From CBDCWA01 sp046048295 (lineage in GTDB: Bacteria; Pseudomonadota; Alphaproteobacteria; Rhizobiales; Hyphomicrobiaceae), in contig JBJOGJ010000054.1 in the NCBI GenBank assembly GCA_046048295.1, positions 1 through 18,722 on the forward strand: a stretch of DNA of 18,722 bases, in the 5' to 3' direction. A program made the position numbers and the translations under genes. Positions 15,808 through 18,722 of the stretch are shown here, piece after piece; position 1 is the first letter of the stretch, and the number at the start of each line of letters is the position of its first letter. The notes beneath the pieces are model-generated. The model did no database searches. It saw only the letters and a program-made list of their open reading frames with translations, and was not told where the DNA came from.

Positions 15808-16472
15808 TCAAGCAGTATTTGCGACATGAACAGGTGGTCGAGCCGGCCGCCTGTGAGGCGGGAGAGCATACGCGTGCGAGCGGCAAAAGGAGTCACCGGG
15901 CCGACGTCCACAATCTCCACGCCGGCCTGCTCGAACAGGCGCCTGAAGGTCGTCGGCGTGAACCAGCGCATGTGCGTCCGGTCGAACACGCCTTCGTCGG
16001 CAAGCTCGAAACGCCCCATCATTATCTCGCGGACCACGCGCCAATGCGCCACGTTGGGCGAGGACGCGAGCACCCTGCCGCCGGGCCTGACGAGTTGCAC
16101 AGCCCTCGAGACGACAGACCACGGCTCAATGAGATGCTCCAGGACCTCGGACAGGATGAGCGCATCGAAAGAACCTGGTTGCCAAGGCAACCGCATTGCC
16201 TCCACATCGCCGACGACCACTTCGCTCAGACGGCGTGCCGCGACGCTTGCCGCCGCATTCGACAACTCCACGCCGACATAACGCCCAGCCTTGCCGTCCC
16301 TGAGCGCCATCGCGCCGGTTGCACCGCTGCCGCAACCGATCTCTATCACCGCCGCTGCCGGGTCGTCTGGCAGGCGTGCCAGCATGTCTGCCCGGGCGCC
16401 ATCGAAGTATGCGGCCCGCTTGTCGGTGTACAGGGCTTCTCTTGCGCCCGCTTCGGCAATCGCAACGTTCAC
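15789..16472 (-). CDS. SAM-dependent methyltransferase (class I)
   Basis: This encodes about 227 residues with a class I methyltransferase fold. Motif I is VIEIGCGSGATGAMAL, the SAM-binding loop, followed by the acidic YVGVELS strand, then VVVGDVEAM and the FDALILSEVLEHL segment typical of methyltransferase type 11/12 proteins. The C-terminal half ends in HLFMSQILLEGRRIG. I prefer the GTG at 16472 because AGGGG lies six bases upstream. An ATG at 16508 (12 residues longer) is an alternative without a ribosome site. It is divergent from the BY-kinase gene, so it may modify a polysaccharide or its lipid-linked precursor, but the substrate is unproven. Its stop codon lies inside the inverted repeat at 15773-15807. 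Confidence 0.85.
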   Translation of the reverse strand: MNVAIAEAGAREALYTDKRAAYFDGARADMLARLPDDPAAAVIEIGCGSGATGAMALRDGKAGRYVGVELSNAAASVAARRLSEVVVGDVEAMRLPWQPGSFDALILSEVLEHLIEPWSVVSRAVQLVRPGGRVLASSPNVAHWRVVREIMMGRFELADEGVFDRTHMRWFTPTTFRRLFEQAGVEIVDVGPVTPFAARTRMLSRLTGGRLDHLFMSQILLEGRRIG

Positions 16473-16813
16473 GTGAATCCCCTCGCTCGCGGAAACTGTC
16501 TTCACCATAGCGGCCAGCAATGAACGACGACCTAACGAGCACTTAATGATGCCGCATGGCATTCGGTCGTACGCCGACGACTTCGACACATGCTGGCAGG
16601 GTTTCTTAACTGATATTCCCCGCGAGCTTAGCTCAACCTTTACCAGGGTCGTGGTTGACTTGGATGGTGTTCGTCTGCGCCAAGGCAGGCGCGTTCCCGC
16701 ATTGCAAGGCCGGCCTCGATGTATCTGCGTATCCCCAAACCAGGCTCTGCAGCCAACCCCATTTCCGATAGCCGTGGGGGTGGCAGGCGTATGCGGAGGG
16801 TGGTTGAAACCAC
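16473..16813. promoter_or_regulatory. Divergent intergenic region of methyltransferase and BY-kinase genes
   Basis: These 341 bases have no gene I can support. They contain the palindrome GAGCTtAGCTC (16624-16634), a TTGACT at 16655-16660 that could be a -35 box but lacks a good -10, and the word GTGGTTGA both at 16651-16658 and 16800-16807. The latter word recurs by chance easily in this length. A ribosome-binding site and hairpin at 16795-16813 control the BY-kinase start. Confidence 0.4.
16795..16813 (+). promoter_or_regulatory. Ribosome site followed by hairpin before the BY-kinase start
   Basis: GGAGG (16795-16799) is followed at once by GTGGTTGAAACCAC (16800-16813), and the ATG begins at 16814. 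The latter folds as GUGGU, loop UGAA, ACCAC, a five-base stem with a four-base loop. The linear spacing of 14 bases is long for a ribosome site; the hairpin could shorten it or hide the site. It could also be a protein-binding palindrome. Confidence 0.4.
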
Positions 16814-18722
16814 ATGAGCATGACGACGTACCAACAACAGGAAGACCCGCTCGACGAAGGCGGCTTCGATCTGCGCGACCTGGTATCGCCGCTGTTCCGG
16901 CGATGGCGGATCATTGCTGCTGTAACCCTGCTCGCGACCGCCGTCGCAGGCGCCATCGCATTCTCGATCCCGAACCAATATACCGCGAGCGCCTCGGTCC
17001 AGATCGACCGGCGCGACAAGAAGATCATCCATATCGACGGCGTCCTTTCGGACCTGAAAGCGGATACGCCGACGCTCGAGAGCGAGATCGAGGTGATCGC
17101 ATCGCCGACCATCGCCCTTCGCGTCATCGAGCGCCTCGGGCTGCGTTCGGACCCGGAGTTCAGCCGCACTCCGCCAGCAGATGGCGTTTCCGGTCCGCAT
17201 GGAGCTCCCAGCGCCGCGGCACGCGACAAGACACCGGCGTCGGACGATACGGTTGCCTTTTCCAAGAACGACGACGATCCGCAGCACGCACAAAAGCGCG
17301 ATCGCGTCGTCCAGAACTTCCTCAATCACATGGACGTGCGCCGGCTCAGGAACTCCCTCGTCATAGAGGTCCGGTTCACTTCGCGCGATCCCCTGAAGGC
17401 GGCGCGGATCGCGAACACCATCGTCGATATCTACATCGAGCGCCAGTTCCAGGAGAAGCGCCGCGCGAATGAGATCGCCGTATCGCTCATCAACGAAAAG
17501 CTTTCCGGACTGCGCGAGCGGCTTGCAGCGTCCGAGCGCGAGATCGCGCGGTTCAAGTCCGCCAACGACATCTTCGACTCCAAGGGGCACGGGCTGCGGG
17601 ACCACCAACTCGCCAGCGAGCTCGAGGCGGTACTGAAGGCCCGGAATGAGACGGCTCAGGCCCGCGTTCGCTTTGAGCAGGCACAGCGGCTTGCCCAACT
17701 GGGCGGCGATCCGGACAAGATCACCGAACTCGTCCAGAACGATCTGATACGCCAGCTGCGCCTCGGCCTCGGTGCCGCGCGTCAGCGCCACGCGGAGATC
17801 GCCAGCAGGTATGGGCCTTTGCATCCCGAGATGCGGAAAGCGCAAGCGGCGCTGGACAAGGCCAGGGGCGAATTGAAACTGGAACTCTGGAAGCTCACGA
17901 ATTCCCTCAAGGTGGAGTACGAAGTCGCGGCAGACCGCGAGGCGCAGCTCTCGGCGCGCTTCGAAGAGCTCAAGGGCAGGGTCAGCACGGGCACGGCTCA
18001 GAAATGGAAGCTGCACGACCTTGAGCGGGAAGCAAAGGCCAACCACCAGCTCTACGAAGTCCTGCTCTCGCGCAAGAAGCAGGCAGAGGAGACGCTCGGC
18101 CTGCATTTCCCCGACGCCAAGTTCGTCGCGCAGGCAGAAATTCCGCTGCAGGCCTCCTTCCCGAAGCGCAAGAACATCGTTCTGATCGCCTTTGCAGCAG
18201 CCCTTGCACTGGCTTGCGGTCTCGCCATTCTTCTCGACCAATTGGCCGGCGGCATCACTGCGGCGGAAAAGATCGAGCAGGAGTTCGGCCTGCCGCACTT
18301 GGCGTCGATCCCCAAGCTGCAGCGGAAGGAGGACGGCGTCGACAGCCCTATTCGGGCCATGCGACTGATGCTGGCCAACCCCGACGGCCTTTATGCGGAG
18401 GCCATCCGGGAGATCCAGTACGAGTTGGACTGGCGACATCACCACCAGGGGCCGCGCATTATCCTCGTCACATCGGCACTCGACGCCGAAGGCAAGTCGC
18501 TACTGGCCTCCAACCTGGCCCACAGCCTCGCATTGACCGGACACCGCACGCTGCTCATCGATGGCGATTTGCGCAAGCAAAGCCTGACCACGACCCTCGA
18601 AGCGGGTGGACGCAATGGCCTCCTTGAGGCGCTTTGCGGTCTCCACGACGTCCGGACGACGATACTGATCGACGACTCCACGCGACTGCACTTCCTCCCG
18701 GCGGCAGGCACGAATGCTATCG
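16814..18722 (+). CDS. Polysaccharide co-polymerase / BY-kinase (Wzz-Wzc/ExoP-like), 3' truncated
   Basis: This encodes at least 636 residues, running off the right end. It is an inner-membrane protein of the Wzc/ExoP type that sets polysaccharide chain length and autophosphorylates tyrosines. A first transmembrane helix lies at about 33-52, a Wzz domain follows with a long periplasmic coiled coil (about 215-430), and a second helix lies at about 455-475. The cytoplasmic kinase domain has the Walker A motif SALDAEGKS (554-562) and the A' motif LLIDGDLRK (580-588). An unusual hydrophilic insert (about 117-158) interrupts the Wzz part. The Walker B strand and the C-terminal tyrosine cluster are beyond the window. 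The ATG at 16814 follows GGAGG; an in-frame ATG at 16820 is possible. It is probably the first gene of an exopolysaccharide operon. The long open frames on the opposite strand are shadows caused by high GC. Confidence 0.9.
   Translation, partial: MSMTTYQQQEDPLDEGGFDLRDLVSPLFRRWRIIAAVTLLATAVAGAIAFSIPNQYTASASVQIDRRDKKIIHIDGVLSDLKADTPTLESEIEVIASPTIALRVIERLGLRSDPEFSRTPPADGVSGPHGAPSAAARDKTPASDDTVAFSKNDDDPQHAQKRDRVVQNFLNHMDVRRLRNSLVIEVRFTSRDPLKAARIANTIVDIYIERQFQEKRRANEIAVSLINEKLSGLRERLAASEREIARFKSANDIFDSKGHGLRDHQLASELEAVLKARNETAQARVRFEQAQRLAQLGGDPDKITELVQNDLIRQLRLGLGAARQRHAEIASRYGPLHPEMRKAQAALDKARGELKLELWKLTNSLKVEYEVAADREAQLSARFEELKGRVSTGTAQKWKLHDLEREAKANHQLYEVLLSRKKQAEETLGLHFPDAKFVAQAEIPLQASFPKRKNIVLIAFAAALALACGLAILLDQLAGGITAAEKIEQEFGLPHLASIPKLQRKEDGVDSPIRAMRLMLANPDGLYAEAIREIQYELDWRHHHQGPRIILVTSALDAEGKSLLASNLAHSLALTGHRTLLIDGDLRKQSLTTTLEAGGRNGLLEALCGLHDVRTTILIDDSTRLHFLPAAGTNAI

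Noticed and set aside
16651..16807. Repeat of GTGGTTGA at 16651-16658 and 16800-16807
   Set aside because: An eight-base repeat in 341 bases is expected about once by chance. Only the palindrome at 16800-16813 is worth keeping.
16640..18445. Long open frame of about 600 codons on the minus strand
   Set aside because: It lies entirely opposite the BY-kinase gene, whose Walker motifs and membrane helices are clear on the plus strand. High GC makes such shadows common.

Overview
The window looks like a chromosomal segment of a GC-rich alphaproteobacterium, probably of the Hyphomicrobiales (Rhizobiales) type. This rests on base composition, tightly packed operons with 4-base ATGA overlaps, and the mix of molybdenum hydroxylase, Rieske dioxygenase and exopolysaccharide genes. 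The taxonomic call is an inference. No rRNA, tRNA, insertion sequence, integrase or CRISPR array was seen.

Region 1 (about 1-3104) holds one TIR-STAND NTPase-TPR gene, an architecture known from bacterial immune and NLR-like proteins. The TIR domain and P-loop NTPase lie in one frame (175-1656). The rest of the protein lies in another frame (to 3104). The two join near 1597-1605, where one missing base would restore a continuous protein of about 976 residues. The putative sensor segment (about 2041-2760) is clearly poorer in GC than both flanks, which suggests that part was exchanged.

Region 2 (3140-13760) is the metabolic core. A minus-strand operon runs FAD subunit, 2Fe-2S subunit, molybdopterin large subunit, then a second, different molybdopterin large subunit. 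This makes a xanthine dehydrogenase/CO dehydrogenase-family hydroxylase with two large subunits for one set of small ones. Divergent from it is a plus-strand operon with a protein of the 4,5-dihydroxyphthalate decarboxylase/periplasmic-binding fold family and an AzlC/AzlD-type amino-acid exporter pair. Convergent with that is a minus-strand pair encoding the alpha and beta subunits of an anthranilate/salicylate-type Rieske oxygenase. Divergent from that pair is a MaoC-like hydratase. Together these suggest a pathway for an unidentified aromatic or heteroaromatic carboxylic acid: Mo-dependent hydroxylation, Rieske hydroxylation, decarboxylation, hydration of an acyl intermediate, and efflux. 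No ring-cleavage enzyme, Rieske reductase or ferredoxin, XdhC-type chaperone, uptake system or regulator is present here, so the pathway is incomplete in this window.

Region 3 (13771-18722) holds a universal stress protein, an exported VWA-domain protein and a SAM-dependent methyltransferase. Divergent from the methyltransferase is a Wzz/BY-kinase polysaccharide co-polymerase that runs off the right edge. The last two are probably the edge of an exopolysaccharide locus.
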